NCBI GenBank assembly: GCA_963662155.1
Contig: OY759267.1
Span: 14,445,989-14,509,988 of the forward strand
Origin: Lamellibrachia columna
Taxonomy: Eukaryota; Annelida; Polychaeta; Sabellida; Siboglinidae
DNA: 64,000 nt
Direction: 5' to 3'
Shown: piece after piece, positions 1 through 11,763 of the stretch
Layout: every line of letters starts with the position of its first letter
How positions within the stretch are numbered: position 1 is the stretch's first letter
The notes under the pieces: model-generated
The model's input: the letters and a program-made list of their open reading frames with translations, nothing else
Databases searched by the model: none
Told to the model about the DNA's origin: nothing
Made by a program: the position numbers and the translations under genes

Positions 1-400
1 GTCTATTAATATAATTATCAGGATTGATTCTAAGTACGTGTGGTCATCACAGTACAAGTTTTCCAATGATTTGGAATGATATTATAGTACATGTACATGT
101 ATTGCAATAATGCTTCACTAACTGTTGAATAATGCTTCACTAACTGTTAAATTAATTGTGCTATTACGCAGTAAACACATTAAAACTAGTCTTTGTTAAA
201 CATGTATGATGCACTGAAGGTTCACATCCACCTTTTACCAGGGATGGGAGTCGAGCAGGTGGGCTGTGTTTTTTCCGTGGCCGTTTGTTTTTTTCCATTA
301 CTTCAAAATGCACCAGATTGCAAATGATTATGGTTTACTTTAAGCATGGACACCCAGACCTCTCTTGGATGTGTGCTTCCACGTGAATTTACTCTTAGCT
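1..400. other. Unannotated AT-rich sequence
   Basis: No coding frame, splice-bounded exon or recognisable repeat was found. A 21-bp stretch near 115-150 (ATAATGCTTCACTAACTGTT) occurs twice in tandem. Confidence 0.4.
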
Positions 401-404
401 ACGC

Positions 405-700
405 CCCTGTATAAGTTGAGTTTGGACGCATATGGCATGGTGGTATCTTATTGCCAAGCATATGAGTAGGTGTATACAAATATATTTCAGTTAGCAAGCG
501 AATATTGCCAGAATACCACACTCGTGACGTACGGTTATCTATTATATAATAGTATGGCGCGGTGAGGGACATTAAGATGTTGTGTGTTCAACAAGGTTTT
601 TCTAGTAAACCACTGGCGTGATGTTATTAAATGTAGTTACAAATGGTTGTTTTAGTTTTTTAGGTACATAGGCCGAAATCCATGACTTCTGTTTCCCTTT
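405..700 (+). repeat. Dispersed repeat, 3' half
   Basis: The stretch is similar, in the same orientation, to 45895-46190. Shared landmarks are AAGTTGAGTTT, ACTCGTGACGTA, TATGGCGCGG, CACTGGCGTGA and CATAGGCC, in the same order. The 5' half of the same family appears at 27925-28210. No coding capacity is visible. It is probably a non-autonomous mobile element, but no termini were defined. Confidence 0.5.
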
Positions 701-999
701 AACAATTTATCATAATTCAGACAGGCGACAGACGTATTTCCAACATGTAAACATATTAAACAACCACAATGCTGACCATCTGTGTTGGTTACCTCTGCTA
801 CCAGCATAGTTTTACGAAAGACAACCGGGCCTGAAATATTGCATAACAACATTGTCCACTTTGGTTTATGCTGGGTTGTTATTATGTGGCCGTGTTTTTT
901 GACTCGAAACTTACCATAACCTTGATATCGACTGTTTCTTTGCCAATACTTTACAAGGAATCAGAGACACAGCAAGTCAACGGTCTCGTTGCCATTCAA

Positions 1000-1425
1000 G
1001 GAGTTAACAAGGCTGCCATTGAATAGCCACATGCTCGTGTGGCAAGTCGACAAGGAGGCTAATTGTTCATTTATGTACCGCCCGCCCCTTTTGATATTTG
1101 TCAATGTTATTATTAAACAAATTCACACTGCAATCAATAACACAATCATTAGATAATTTGTTCCATTCATTTAATGTCCTTCGTGGAAATCTGTGCTTTC
1201 TCGTAGACAACCTACACAGTTCCTTAACGAATGCTGATTTGTGGTGTCTGGTCCTACTGCCTTATTTAAGTTTGAAGACAATATTTCTACCAATATTTTT
1301 ATAAACATTCAATATTAAAAACTTCTAATTGGTCTCCTCTTAGTCTCCTGCTCTCCAGTGTTGTCAAACTACGTTGTATTAGGCGTCTTTCATAATTAAG
1401 GTCTCTCAGTTCTGGAATCAGGTTC
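1000..1425 (-). mobile_element. CR1-like LINE remnant (RT C-terminal tail and 3' UTR)
   Basis: Read on the minus strand, 1400-1330 encodes NYERRLIQRSLTTLESRRLR, which continues with GDQLEVF. This is the typical C-terminal tail of CR1/L2-like reverse transcriptases and is close to the tails at 55290-55640 and 38940-39231. Downstream on that strand (1090-1000) is a 3' UTR segment also found at 2060-2160 and 55195-55310 (shared CAAGTNGACAAGGA). Stops and frameshifts show it is dead. Confidence 0.75.
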
Positions 1426-1445
1426 TTTCAATCCTGCACGTTCCC

Positions 1446-1544
1446 GACAACAGCCGCCCGGTGATCTGTGTATGTGACAACAGCCGCCCGGTGATCTGTG
1501 TATGTGACAACAGCCGCCCGGTGATCTGTGTATGTGACAACAGC
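1446..1544 (+). repeat. 30-bp minisatellite, 3.3 copies
   Basis: Three perfect 30-bp units starting GACAACAGCCGCCCGGTGAT, then a partial fourth. The short open frames over it on both strands come only from the periodicity. Confidence 0.9.
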
Positions 1545-2045
1545 TTGGTGGCGGAATTAGCGCCGTATTCCACAGGCGTGTGGCCGCTAGCGCACGACGC
1601 CATTAGTTGCTGTCTTGCTAAGTCAACCCGGAGCGCGTTATGAACAATGTTGCGACGACCGGATCAAGCGCCCACGTTTAAACGGCTCCATCCGACGGTC
1701 GAAACATCGTTTAGGATCAACCATCTGAGGTGGCCTCCGACTGTGGAACATTCTGTACTCCATGGGGACCGCTTAGCCTCTGTCAATTGTCCGCCGCCTG
1801 TCATAACAGCTCTATAAAGACATTGTAGTATGAACAGCCGACAAACCAAACGGCTCTCGAGTGTCCGGTGCCGGCCTGTCGCCGCTCGACAGTCGGCAAT
1901 TATTCGGCCAGATTTACGGCTCGTAATATCGCCATCAGTCACGGTCGGCGCGTCGCACGTTTAATCGCATAATCTGCCATTAAAACGCGCCAAATGTCCA
2001 ACAATTTGTGCTCCCGTCCTGGGAAAAATCGTGTCCGCACTGCAC
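1545..2045. other. CpG-containing unannotated region
   Basis: This is richer in CpG than its surroundings (for example GGCGCGTCGCACG near 1950). It has no convincing exon and no recognised gene. A minus-strand frame at 1942-1664 has no family features. Confidence 0.3.
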
Positions 2046-2049
2046 AACT

Positions 2050-2165
2050 TTTCAAGATGAGTTTAGTCCATGATTTAACAAGACTGCCATACAAAGCAAA
2101 CACCCCATACGGCAAGTTGACAAGGAAGTCATTGGCTTACTGAGAGTTAATATATTCGCTAAATA
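2050..2165 (-). mobile_element. LINE 3' UTR fragment
   Basis: It shares an ordered set of words with 55195-55310: AGATTGCCAT, CAAGT-GACAAGGAAG and CATTGGCTTA. At 55 kb this segment lies just 3' of a CR1-like reverse-transcriptase tail, so this is inferred to be a 3' fragment of the same LINE family. Confidence 0.6.
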
Positions 2166-2524
2166 TATACCATATGAACCATAACTGTTACACTGTGTAG
2201 TAATAGATGGTTGTTCCCGCCCGAACAGGCACCGTGTGGGTGAGAAGGCAGACATACGTCCCTATAATGTATCTGCAACTTTCCATGTAACCAACTGTTT
2301 GGCCTTACCTGCCAATGGAGAGCGTGCTCACGTTGAAGACGCACCTATGTATTAATCTAGTGCTCGAATGCTGGAACACTGCGTCATAACGTTACGTGAG
2401 GGTAACAATAGCAACATCTGCCGAGTCAAAGCGCTCACAACGTTTACTCCGTTACCAGAGCAAGACGTCTGGCAGCAGTTAGTGCGGCGCCCGTACGGGG
2501 TTTTTTCTTTGTAAAAATGTACGT

Positions 2525-2823
2525 TTTTATATAGCGCGGTATCCAGTCCTTGGGACTGTTCACCCCCTGGCAGATCTGTTCACTCCAACACCAACTCGAC
2601 TTCTCTGGGAATAATTCAGCCACACTACAATTACTGCGCGAAGACTATTCGTTCAGATACCCATCTCTGTCTGTGGCCAAGTACTCATTTATACAGCTCA
2701 GTGAACCGTGGCGGCGTGGGAACGTGATCGAAATTGCCAAAGTTTCGAAACGGCAGCAAGAGGATTCTAACCCGGGTTCTCTCGGTTGAGAGTCCGGCGT
2801 TCTAACCGCCACGCCACCTCACT
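2525..2823 (-). mobile_element. tRNA-headed SINE
   Basis: On the minus strand, 2822-2745 reads as a tRNA-like head. It has a box A-like GGCGTGGCGGTTAGAAC and a box B-like GGGTTAGAATCC, as recognised by TFIIIC in Pol III genes. The body runs to 2530 and ends with a motif (CCAAGGACTGGATACCGCGC) that recurs at 26776-26815, also on the minus strand. It is a dead insertion and no genuine tRNA cloverleaf is claimed. Confidence 0.65.
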
Positions 2824-2849
2824 CCACAAGAGATCGATTGTAGATCGAG

Positions 2850-2985
2850 ACCATTGGCTCTATGAGTCAAAGACAGGTTTTCCATTTCCCTGTGTGGTTT
2901 TTTTACATCTCCTGGCATAGAGACCAGGTAGAGAGGATCAACGACTTTTAGTGTCTCGAAAACCAGTTCGTTCGTATTGCTACTT
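2850..2985 (-). mobile_element. SINE core fragment
   Basis: Minus-strand sequence carries the SINE core seen at 3925-3990: CTACCTGGTCTCTATGCCAG followed by GTAAAAAA and CCACACAGG, preceded by CACTAAAAGTCGTTG. It abuts the SINE at 2525-2823 in the same orientation. Confidence 0.6.
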
Positions 2986-3787
2986 GTGGACAGGTGGTGT
3001 GGATGCGCTGGCAACATCTGCGTGGACAAGAGCCCGCACCGGACATACCCCCTGGACAGAAGTTGCTCAATTAAAGGGCGATTTAGATTAGAAACCCAAA
3101 ACATGAACAAATCACGAAATGTGAAAATAAAACATACTGCTATCTGCGACGCGAACAAATATTTTACGACACACATTTTCTACAGTGATAAATATTGTTT
3201 ATCAATGGCGTGACGACTCTGAACAATTTGTGAAGCACTACTTCAGAAGGATTAAACTGAAGCATGATGGATCAGCTATTAATGATAAGCATCTTTTTAT
3301 GAGCTCATTGTCTTAACGAAATGCCTGGTGCTTCAAATCGGTCCAATGCAGGCAACACTGCGTGTATTTTCGGTCTTCCCGGCATGGCTTTCCTGAACGA
3401 TGGGCTTCGTTCGTTACAACGCTGTTTCTCGGAAAATCCATACGGATTCCACAAGTTGCCTTTGTGTCAATATCCCGTGAACGCTGCCGTCTAAAAGCAC
3501 ATACGTGTCGTTTCCCTCCCGCTATGGCGACTTCGACGTGGTCTCGTGCAAACATGTCAATATATTTCCACGACAATGTGTCCGTTGCGTTTAGCCCTAA
3601 AATAGAAGTACACAACAATCGCCTATTGAGAGGTTTAACAATATTTATAAAATTAGATGAATAGTCTTTTTGGCGAAGGGTCGTGGTTGCCGCCAGGTGG
3701 CTGTACTACATCGTAGTTAAGGGAAAAACAATTCCCGCAACTAGTTTGTGTCGTCGAACTTTTCATATATTTGTCGTGCTAACACCG
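2986..3787. other. Unannotated region
   Basis: No supported gene. Open frames on both strands around 3313-3664 overlap each other and show no domain, splice boundary or codon pattern that would favour coding. Confidence 0.35.
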
Positions 3788-3991
3788 TGGGGGGCGGTCG
3801 CTCTGCGGTAGAGCGCCGGGTGTCAGTCAAGAGGATCGTGTTCCGAGGCCTTCCCTACTGCTGACTTGAGCAACTTAAACAATTTCGTTCATAAAATGTT
3901 GCCTGTGCCTTTCGGAAGAGACTAAAAACCATTGGTCCCTTCTACCTGGTGTCTATGCCAGGGCAAGTAAAAGATCCCACACAGGAAAAAA
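3788..3991 (+). mobile_element. tRNA-headed SINE, nearly complete
   Basis: The tRNA-like head has a box A-like part (GCTCTGCGGTAGAGC) and a box B-like part (GTGTTCCGAGGCC). It is followed by the conserved linker AACAATTTCGTTCA, the motif CTTTCGGAAGAGAC, then TTGGTCCC and the core CTGGTGTCTATGCCAGGGC / AAGTAAAAGATCCCAC. This copy is the best reference for recognising the arrays at 15.2-18 kb. Confidence 0.75.
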
Positions 3992-5955
3992 AATGTATCA
4001 TCAAATTGGGTTAGTGTTTCCACTGGAGAATATCGGCGACTCGAAATAGTACGCTGTCAGACGCAAATGGGACACTTTTCGAAGGCCCAGTTTCATAGGG
4101 AAACCACACGCCAGGGCAAATACGTGTGTCTGCAATAACATCCACATATGAAGTGACTTGGTCAGTTGTTATCGAAAAAACTAACTAATGGAAATACCGC
4201 TGCAAGTCCCATCAACTCTGAGAAGAGGAAACAGAAACATATCGTCAAGTGAGATCGACCATATAACACCGGGCAACGAACTGGTCATTCCAAGTGGCCG
4301 ACACTGAAAAACGGGGCAACGATAACATTGTGACTAGAATAATTGTAAGCTGCTGTGTCTCGAGCCCTGGAGGACGCGGACAGATTGCTGAAGAGCGCCG
4401 ACAGCTGGGCCTGTAATTCCTCTTCCTTTGTCTACGTCGCCAGTTAACAGACTATGCATAACACGGCCACTGGCTGGACCTGCTCAACGACAGCGTTATC
4501 GAGGCGTCTATGAAATTACACACATACATTGTGTCGTCCTGTTTTGTAATTACGGCAACAGTTTGGAGTGTGATGAATCGTGAATGCCAGCTAATGTCCA
4601 GGAAAAGAAACTATTGACTCTCTGAGTCGCAGTTTTTAAGTCTTCGTCTTCGTCAAGGAGTTGTCCGAAGAAGATTTTACAAAACAGTCCACGTTTGTTG
4701 CGCTATACTAAATTGTTGAATGCGTTCAGTTACTGTGGAACTGCGCAGGTTGTCTTAATATGAAGTACAGCTCCACCAGATGTTTACAACCACACATGTT
4801 TACAACCACACATGTTTACAACCACACATGCGGGAGTGCATACAAGATAAGCCTACATTTCTTCCAAGATAGTCAAAAACCGAGCAATTAATGATACAAC
4901 TTTAAAACACATCCAAGCCCGTTTAGGAAGGGAATGTAAGAGTCGTAAAACCCAGACGAAGACTACATTGACCAGCTGCCTGCTGATTATTAATACAAAC
5001 CGATCATCACGCGATGTGAAATCGTTCTTGAAACCTGCTTCAAAGCAGATATATGCTATATAGTATTTATATACAGACATAAACACAAACATATCGTATA
5101 TGTGTCATTGTTATACACAGATAACAATACAAAAACTGTGTACAGTGGGGGGGCACCTTCTTAGAGAAAACATTCCCTTTGTCCACGCGAGGAACGCTAA
5201 AGCGACTTCAGGCAGGTTGTGTGTAATAGAGCGTGGCTGGTATTACGTCCGCCTCGCTGACCGCAGCCTGGATATGTCCAGTCCGCCTTGACCACACACG
5301 GGCACCAAACAATAACACATGTCACGGTCTTCTGTAGGCTACGAACTGTAGAACCTGTATATCACTATATGTCTTCTGAGTGCTACATTGGCTATACATT
5401 TTTGCTGGACATGTGAGCTTCGATCGAGCGACCTCGTGGCACACTGTTAAATCATAGGATATAAGCGATGGAGACCGTTGCTTTTTCTACACAATCTTAA
5501 CCAAACCTGTATTTGGATCTAGAATCCAGATAAATTATGCATATGTAGGGATTTTAAGTGAAACAACACAGGAATGTACATAATTATAATGTGTTTGACA
5601 AAATACCAATGGACAAGGTCTGGCAAACTGAATGTTAGTTATGCCAAGCTTTTGAAGAACAGAAATCACGCATGTCTATGTGCACAGTTCACCCAACTGG
5701 TTACACTACATTACTTCTGATTAAACTATATTTTCAATTTCAGCAAAGTGTGAATTGACAGTCCTTGTGGCCAAACCACCAAGCCAGTGGTCAGTTGACA
5801 TCTGGCATAACAGCTGGTCAGGCCACTGAACAGCAGTAGATCCTTTGAAGCAGGCTGCAGGTCGGCTAATGACCATCCTTGTGTCCAGGCTGAGCATTGC
5901 CCCAGACTAAGGAACAATTGCCTTCACAACCATTATTAATGCATATTAATTATGT
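3992..5955. other. Long unannotated stretch
   Basis: No gene supported on either strand. A small four-copy repeat of GTTTACAACCACACAT lies at 4779-4831. The rest is unique-looking AT-rich sequence. Confidence 0.4.
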
Positions 5956-5959
5956 GACA

Positions 5960-6331
5960 TGCTTGCAAGCCATCTCCCTCTTGCATGCCATCTCCCTCTT
6001 GCAAGCCATCTCCCTCTAGCAAGCCATCTCCCTCTTGCAAGCCATCTCCCTCTTGCATGCCATCTCCCTCTTGCAAGCCATCTCCCTCTTGCATGCCATC
6101 TCCCTCTTGCAAGCCATCTCCCTCTTGCATGCCATCTCCCTCTTGCATGCCATCTCCCTCTTGCAAGCCATCTCCCTCTTGCATGCCATCTCCCTCTTGC
6201 AAGCCATCTCCCTCTTGCATGCCATCTCCCACTTGCAAGCCATCTCCCTCTTGCAAGCCATCTCCCTCTTGCATGCCATCTCCCTATTGCAAGCCATCTC
6301 CCTCTTGCATGCCATCTCCCTTGGCCACATT
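5960..6331. repeat. 18-bp minisatellite, about 20 copies
   Basis: The unit is TTGCAWGCCATCTCCCTC, and the A/T at position 6 varies between copies. Because 18 is divisible by 3, frames stay open on both strands across the array. Those frames are artefacts of the period, not genes. Confidence 0.95.
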
Positions 6332-6483
6332 TGAGGAGACCAAGACAATGGCATGTATTTTTGGAGTGACATGACAATACCCCTCCGGACATTACCCCCT
6401 GCTAAGACAATACCCCCACTAGCAACAGTGACTGAACAATAATCACAATCTGTATTCTCTACTGTGTGTGTACGTTTTTGCTT

Positions 6484-6640
6484 TAGGGCTTAGTGTTTAG
6501 GGTTAGGGCATAATGTTAGTGTATTATTTAGTGTTAGGGTTTATTGTTAATGATTTTAGGGTTAAGATATTTTAGTTTTAAAATTTATCTAAGGTTTAAT
6601 ATTTGTGTTTCGATTACAGGGTTAAGATTAGGGGTAGGGT
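6484..6640 (+). repeat. Degenerate telomere-like (TTAGGG) sequence
   Basis: Scattered TTAGGG-type words occur (TTTAGGGTTAGGGC, GTGTTAGGGTTT, TTTTAGGGTTAAG, GTAGGGTTT) in a T- and G-rich stretch. They are too degenerate to be a true interstitial telomeric array. Confidence 0.35.
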
Positions 6641-7002
6641 TTATACACTTATACGGCCAGAGTAATACCGGGGTGGGATACTGTATGTGTCACTCCCTAG
6701 AACATTACAATGTTGTGTCACTGCTACGTCACATCCTTTGTCAACAAAGTTTTGACCAAAGGAAGGAAGGAAAGACTTAGTGAAGACTGATAAAAGGAGA
6801 TATGCTTAGCTATAAAGGAAAGAGAGCACTGCAAATGTTGAGACTGAAACAAAGTTTATAAATATGATGATTCTTTATGAAGATGAATCAGGAAGAAGTA
6901 ACTACACCAGAACAAAACATGACATTCCACAAGATTCTTACATGACACGGTGGTACAGCATAAAATGTTAGTTGACTTACAGTAAAAAAGGTCTACTACT
7001 GA

Positions 7003-7190
7003 GTTTTCTACGGGGTGGAACAGAAGTTTTCTACGGGGTGGAACAGAAGTTTTTTACGGGGTGGAACAGAAGTTTTCTACGGGGTGGAACAGAAGTTTTC
7101 TACGGGGTGGAACAGAAGTTTTCTACGGGGTGGAACAGAAGTTTTCTACGGGGTGGAACAGAAGTTTTCTACGGGGTGGAACAGAAGTTA
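7003..7190 (+). repeat. 23-bp minisatellite, about 8 copies
   Basis: The unit GTTTTCTACGGGGTGGAAC plus AGAA repeats almost perfectly. The period is not a multiple of 3, so the same peptide cycles through all three plus-strand frames. Confidence 0.95.
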
Positions 7191-7795
7191 TTGCCTTCGT
7201 GGGGGAATACATTAATTATATTAATCTGCAGCGCAACGCATTTGAGGCAAATTTGCACAGATCTTATCCAATTAGTTTATTGCAAAGCACATGATTAATG
7301 AGTTTTAATGCAGATTATGTCGACTTCACAGCAATATTTCAAGACGACTCACCAGAGTGACATGATTAATGTGGCGTCATGATGAATCATATTATGAGAG
7401 GCGACTTTCATTTATATTTTCTTGATGTATGCGATCATCCCGACTAAGGTGGCTCTCTGCACAGTCATCACTACTCCAAGCGCACTTAAATCATGAAAGG
7501 CTGTTTAACTTCCTCCTCAACTGTTTCAGCCCATCTCGGATCAGGTTCGTTCATGTTCAAATAGTGTGTGAATAGGTTAAGTAATATGGTTTAATTAAAC
7601 ACAGATTGTGTTGAAATTGATGACAAAATTGCAAAAATGTGAATAGCTTTATGTCATGGTTTGGGCACTATTCGGTATATTGAGTCAAACCATATTTGCC
7701 CCATTTTTGTTGAATTTCTACATGATCTAGTAAAAAATAATTTAATGCTTCATCCAATGATTTCATCAAAACTAAATAACATGTTTGCAGAAACA
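7191..7795. other. Unannotated AT-rich spacer
   Basis: No gene, repeat or splice-bounded exon was recognised between the two minisatellites. Confidence 0.4.
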
Positions 7796-7797
7796 GG

Positions 7798-10306
7798 CTA
7801 GAGCTGGCGTGTCGTAGCAGACACTAGAGCTGGCGTGTCGTAGCAGACACTAGAGCTGGCGTGTCGTAGCAGACACTAGAGCTGGCGTGTCGTAGCAGAC
7901 ACTAGAGCTGGCGTGTCGTAGCAGACACTAGAGCTGGCGTGTCGTAGCAGACACTAGAGCTGGCGTGTCGTAGCAGACACTAGAGCTGGCGTGTCGTAGC
8001 GGACACTAGAGCTGGCGTGTCGTAGCAGACACTAGAGCTGGCGTGTCGTAGTGGACACTAGAGCTGGCGTGTCGTAGCAGACACTAGAGCTGGCGTGTCG
8101 TAGCAGACACTAGAGCTGGCGTGTCGTAGCAGACACTAGAGCTGGCGTGTCGTAGCAGACACTAGAGCTGGCATGTCGTAGCGGACACTAGAGCTGGCGT
8201 GTCGTAGCAGACACTAGAGCTGGCGTGTCGTAGCAGACACTAGAGCTGGCGTGTCGTAGCAGACACTAGAGCTGGCGTGTCGTAGTGGACACTAGAGCTG
8301 GCGTGTCGTAGCAGACACTAGAGCTGGCGTGTCGTAGCAGACACTAGAGCTGGCGTGTCATAGCAGACACTAGAGCTGGCGTATCGTAGCAGACACTAGA
8401 GCTGGCGTGTCGTAGCAGACACTAGAGCTGGCGTGTCGTAGCAGACACTAGAGCTGGCATGTCGTAGTGGACACTAGAGCTGGCGTGTCGTAGCAGACAC
8501 TAGAGCTGGCGTGTCGTAGCAGACACTAGAGCTGGCATGTCGTAGTGGACACTAGAGCTGGCGTGTCGTAGCAGACACTAGAGCTGGCGTGTCGTAGCAG
8601 ACACTAGAGCTGGCATGTCGTAGTGGACACTAGAGCTGGCGTGTCGTAGCAGACACTAGAGCTGGCGTGTCGTAGCAGACACTAGAGCTGGCATGTTGTA
8701 GTGGACACTAGAGCTGGCGTGTCGTAGCAGACACTAGAGCTGGCGTGTCGTAGCAGACACTAGAGCTGGCGTGTCGTAGCAGACACTAGAGCTGGCGTGT
8801 CGTAGCAGACACTAGAGCTGGCGTGTCGTAGCAGACACTAGAGCTGGCGTGTCGTAGCAGACACTAGAGCTGGCGTGTCGTAGCAGACACTAGAGCTGGC
8901 GTGTCGTAGCAGACACTAGAGCTGGCGTGTCGTAGCAGACACTAGAGCTGGCATGTCGTAGTGGACACTAGAGCTGGCATGTTGTAGTGAACACTAGAGC
9001 TGGCGTGTCGTAGCAGACACTAGAGCTGGCGTGTCGTAGCAGACACTAGAGCTGGCGTGTCGTAGCAGACACTAGAGCTGGCGTGTCGTAGCAGATACTA
9101 GAGCTGGCATGTCGTAGTGGACACTAGAGCTGGCATGTTGTAGTGGACACTAGAGCTGGCGTGTCGTAGCAGACACTAGAGCTGGCGTGTCGTAGCAGAC
9201 ACTAGAGCTGGCGTGTCGTAGCGGACACTAGAGCTGGCATGTCGTAGTGGACACTAGAGCTGGCGTGTCGTAGCAGACACTAGAGCTGGCGTGTCGTAGC
9301 AGACACTAGAGCTGGCGTGTCGTAGCAGACACTAGAGCTGGCGTGTCGTAGCGGACACTAGAGCTGGCATGTCGTAGTGGACACTAGAGCTGGCGTGTCG
9401 TAGCAGACACTAGAGCTGGCGTGTCGTAGCAGACACTAGAGCTGGCGTGTCGTAGCAGACACTAGAGCTGGCGTGTCGTAGCAGACACTAGAGCTGGCAT
9501 GTCGTAGTGGACACTAGAGCTGGCATGTTGTAGTGGACACTAGAGCTGGCGTGTCGTAGCAGACACTAGAGCTGGCGTGTCGTAGCAGACACTAGAGCTG
9601 GCGTGTCGTAGCAGACACTAGAGCTGGCATGTCGTAGTGGACACTAGAGCTGGCATGTTGTAGTGGACACTAGAGCTGGCGTGTCGTAGCAGACACTAGA
9701 GCTGGCGTGTCGTAGCAGACACTAGAGCTGGCGTGTCGTAGCGGACACTAGAGCTGGCATGTCGTAGTGGACACTAGAGCTGGCGTGTCGTAGCGGACAC
9801 TAGAGCTGGCGTGTCGTAGCAGACACTAGAGCTGGCGTGTCGTAGCAGACACTAGAGCTGGCGTGTCGTAGCGGACACTAGAGCTGGCATGTCGTAGTGG
9901 ACACTAGAGCTGGCATGTTGTAGTGGACACTAGAGCTGGCATGTTGTAGTGGACACTAGAGCTGGCATGTTGTAGTGGACACTAGAGCTGGCATGTCATA
10001 GTGGACACTAGAGCTGGCATGTTGTAGTGGACACTAGAGCTGGCATGTCGTAGTGCACACTAGAGCTGGCATGTTGTAGTGGACACTAGAGCTGGCATGT
10101 CGTAGTGGACACTAGAGCTGGCATGTTGTAGTGGACACTAGAGCTGGCATGTTGTAGTGGACACTAGAGCTGGCATGTCGAAGAGAACACTAGAACTGGC
10201 GTATAATATTGGACACTAGAGCTGGCATGTCGTAGTGGACACTAGAGCAGGCGGCATGTCGTAGTGGACACTAGAGCTGGCATGTTGTAGCGGACACTAG
10301 AAAATC
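7798..10306 (+). repeat. 26-bp satellite, about 96 copies, with variant classes
   Basis: The unit starts TAGAGCTGGCGTGTCGTAGC and ends AGACAC. Main variants are GCGTGTCGTAGCAG, GCATGTCGTAGTGG and GCATGTTGTAGTGG. The first dominates the left. Mixed four- to six-unit blocks fill the middle. The third dominates 9890-10300, where the units also become irregular. TAG in every unit rules out a continuous frame on this strand. Confidence 0.97.
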
Positions 10307-10535
10307 TTTTTGTGTGAAATGATTCAACAAGATGAAAAAAAAACTGAATTGAGGAAGAACCTTTAAATCCTAAAATGTAAATCATAAAATTGAATCCAAG
10401 CAGTGTACCACAGGGATTCTAATAGCAAATATTACGGCTTTATCCAGAAACGAAACACTAAATACTGATGTATTTCTCAGATTTCTGTGTAGCAAAACTA
10501 TAATTGCTCAACCAACTGGAATATTATTATCGTCT
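10307..10535. other. Unannotated spacer
   Basis: Short AT-rich segment between the 26-bp satellite and a hAT element; nothing recognised. Confidence 0.4.
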
Positions 10536-10543
10536 GTTGACAT

Positions 10544-11328
10544 CAGGGTTGAAAAAATCATGATTTTTTTATTTAAATCGGATTTATTTGATTTTTTTTA
10601 AATCTGGTATATAGATATTTATATAGATGTTTAAATTTGTAAACTCTTTCAAACATGTTATATTCAAATTGATTTGGGTTCTTGTTTTAACAGAGGGTAC
10701 ATGATTTTTGCTTATATAAAGACATTAGACAATGTCCACAAGGCCTCACCCCGTGTAGTTGCATAATCTGTCTTGGAAATAAAAGCATGCTGCATGTCTG
10801 TGGCTGTAGCAGTGGTAATTATTGTTTGCCTATACGGTGGATTAGCACCTGTCCAGAGCTCTGTGTACTCTAAGGGTCTCTAACCAGAATACAAACTGGT
10901 ACAGTATTAAACAACTGAGTCAACATACTGAATTGGTAACAACTAGTATAAGCTATCAGTGAACTTTAACACAGGGCTTCTGTGCTGAAAAGATACTTCC
11001 TCTGGAAGACAAGTTTGTGTGGCTTCACTGCATTAAGAAAGGGAATAGCTCAAACATACACAATGTCATAAATCAGGCTATCTGGTGACAATACAGCTAC
11101 ACAAGTGTGCACACTTTGTGTTTTGTATTAAAAACATACAAAACTTTGTTGATTTCGATGCTTGTAAACAATTATTTGTGTTAAATTCATATAAATCAGC
11201 GATTAAAAAAACCGGAAGTAAAAAAAAAAAAAACATAAATCAATGATTTAAAAAAAAATTTTGGAGCGATTTAAATCAATGATTTAAATCAATGATTTAA
11301 ATCAAATGATTTAAATCAAACAACCCTG
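10544..11328 (+). mobile_element. Non-autonomous hAT element, copy A
   Basis: Terminal inverted repeats CAGGGTTG and CAACCCTG are flanked by an 8-bp target duplication with one mismatch (GTTGACAT at 10536-10543, GTTGACAC at 11329-11336). An 8-bp duplication and CAGGG-type ends are hAT hallmarks. Subterminal ATTTAAATC repeats sit at both ends. The interior is collinear with the element at 13086-13762, and neither codes for an intact transposase. Confidence 0.88.
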
Positions 11329-11377
11329 GTTGACACACAAAAAAAAGGTTTATAGACTACAAAGGAGCATTACTACA

Positions 11378-11449
11378 TGTTTCACCACATGTTTCACCAC
11401 ATGTTTCACCACATGTTTCACCACATGTTTCACCACATGTTTCACCACT
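11378..11449 (+). repeat. 12-bp tandem repeat, 6 copies
   Basis: CATGTTTCACCA is repeated six times. The MFHH-repeat reading frame over it is a periodicity effect. Confidence 0.9.
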
Positions 11450-11703
11450 TCAACATAGCAATGTGCTCAGCAACAATGTTGCTAAACAAAACCACATCAG
11501 TACATCATAGTTCTGACAGCAGGCAAACTAGTAAACTTTTCACTTCCAGAATCACTACAAGAATACCTCCACGACATTCTTACTTTTCTTTGTATGATAT
11601 ATTAAATCTGCAAATTACGGTCAATCAACTAATCTATATGTATGTTCAATGGTATTCAGTGTTATTTTATTGGCCATATTACCTCTACTTGTAAACACGG
11701 GTC

Positions 11704-11763
11704 ATGTAAAGCTGGCAATTTATCAAGTTGGTGTTAACACCTGATAAATTGCCAGCTTTACAT
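11704..11763. repeat. Perfect 22-bp inverted repeat (hairpin)
   Basis: The arms at 11704-11725 and 11742-11763 are perfect complements starting ATGTAAAGCTGGCAATTTAT, separated by 16 bp. RNA from either strand would form a very stable stem-loop. It may be a tiny fold-back element or a small-RNA precursor. Confidence 0.85.

Noticed and set aside
3788..3865. Genuine tRNA gene (also considered at 42195 and 2745-2822)
   Set aside because: Box A/B-like motifs exist, but pairing of acceptor and anticodon stems is poor and each is followed by conserved SINE body sequence.
7798..10306. CRISPR-like regular array
   Set aside because: The units are contiguous with no unique spacers, and the window is clearly animal nuclear DNA.
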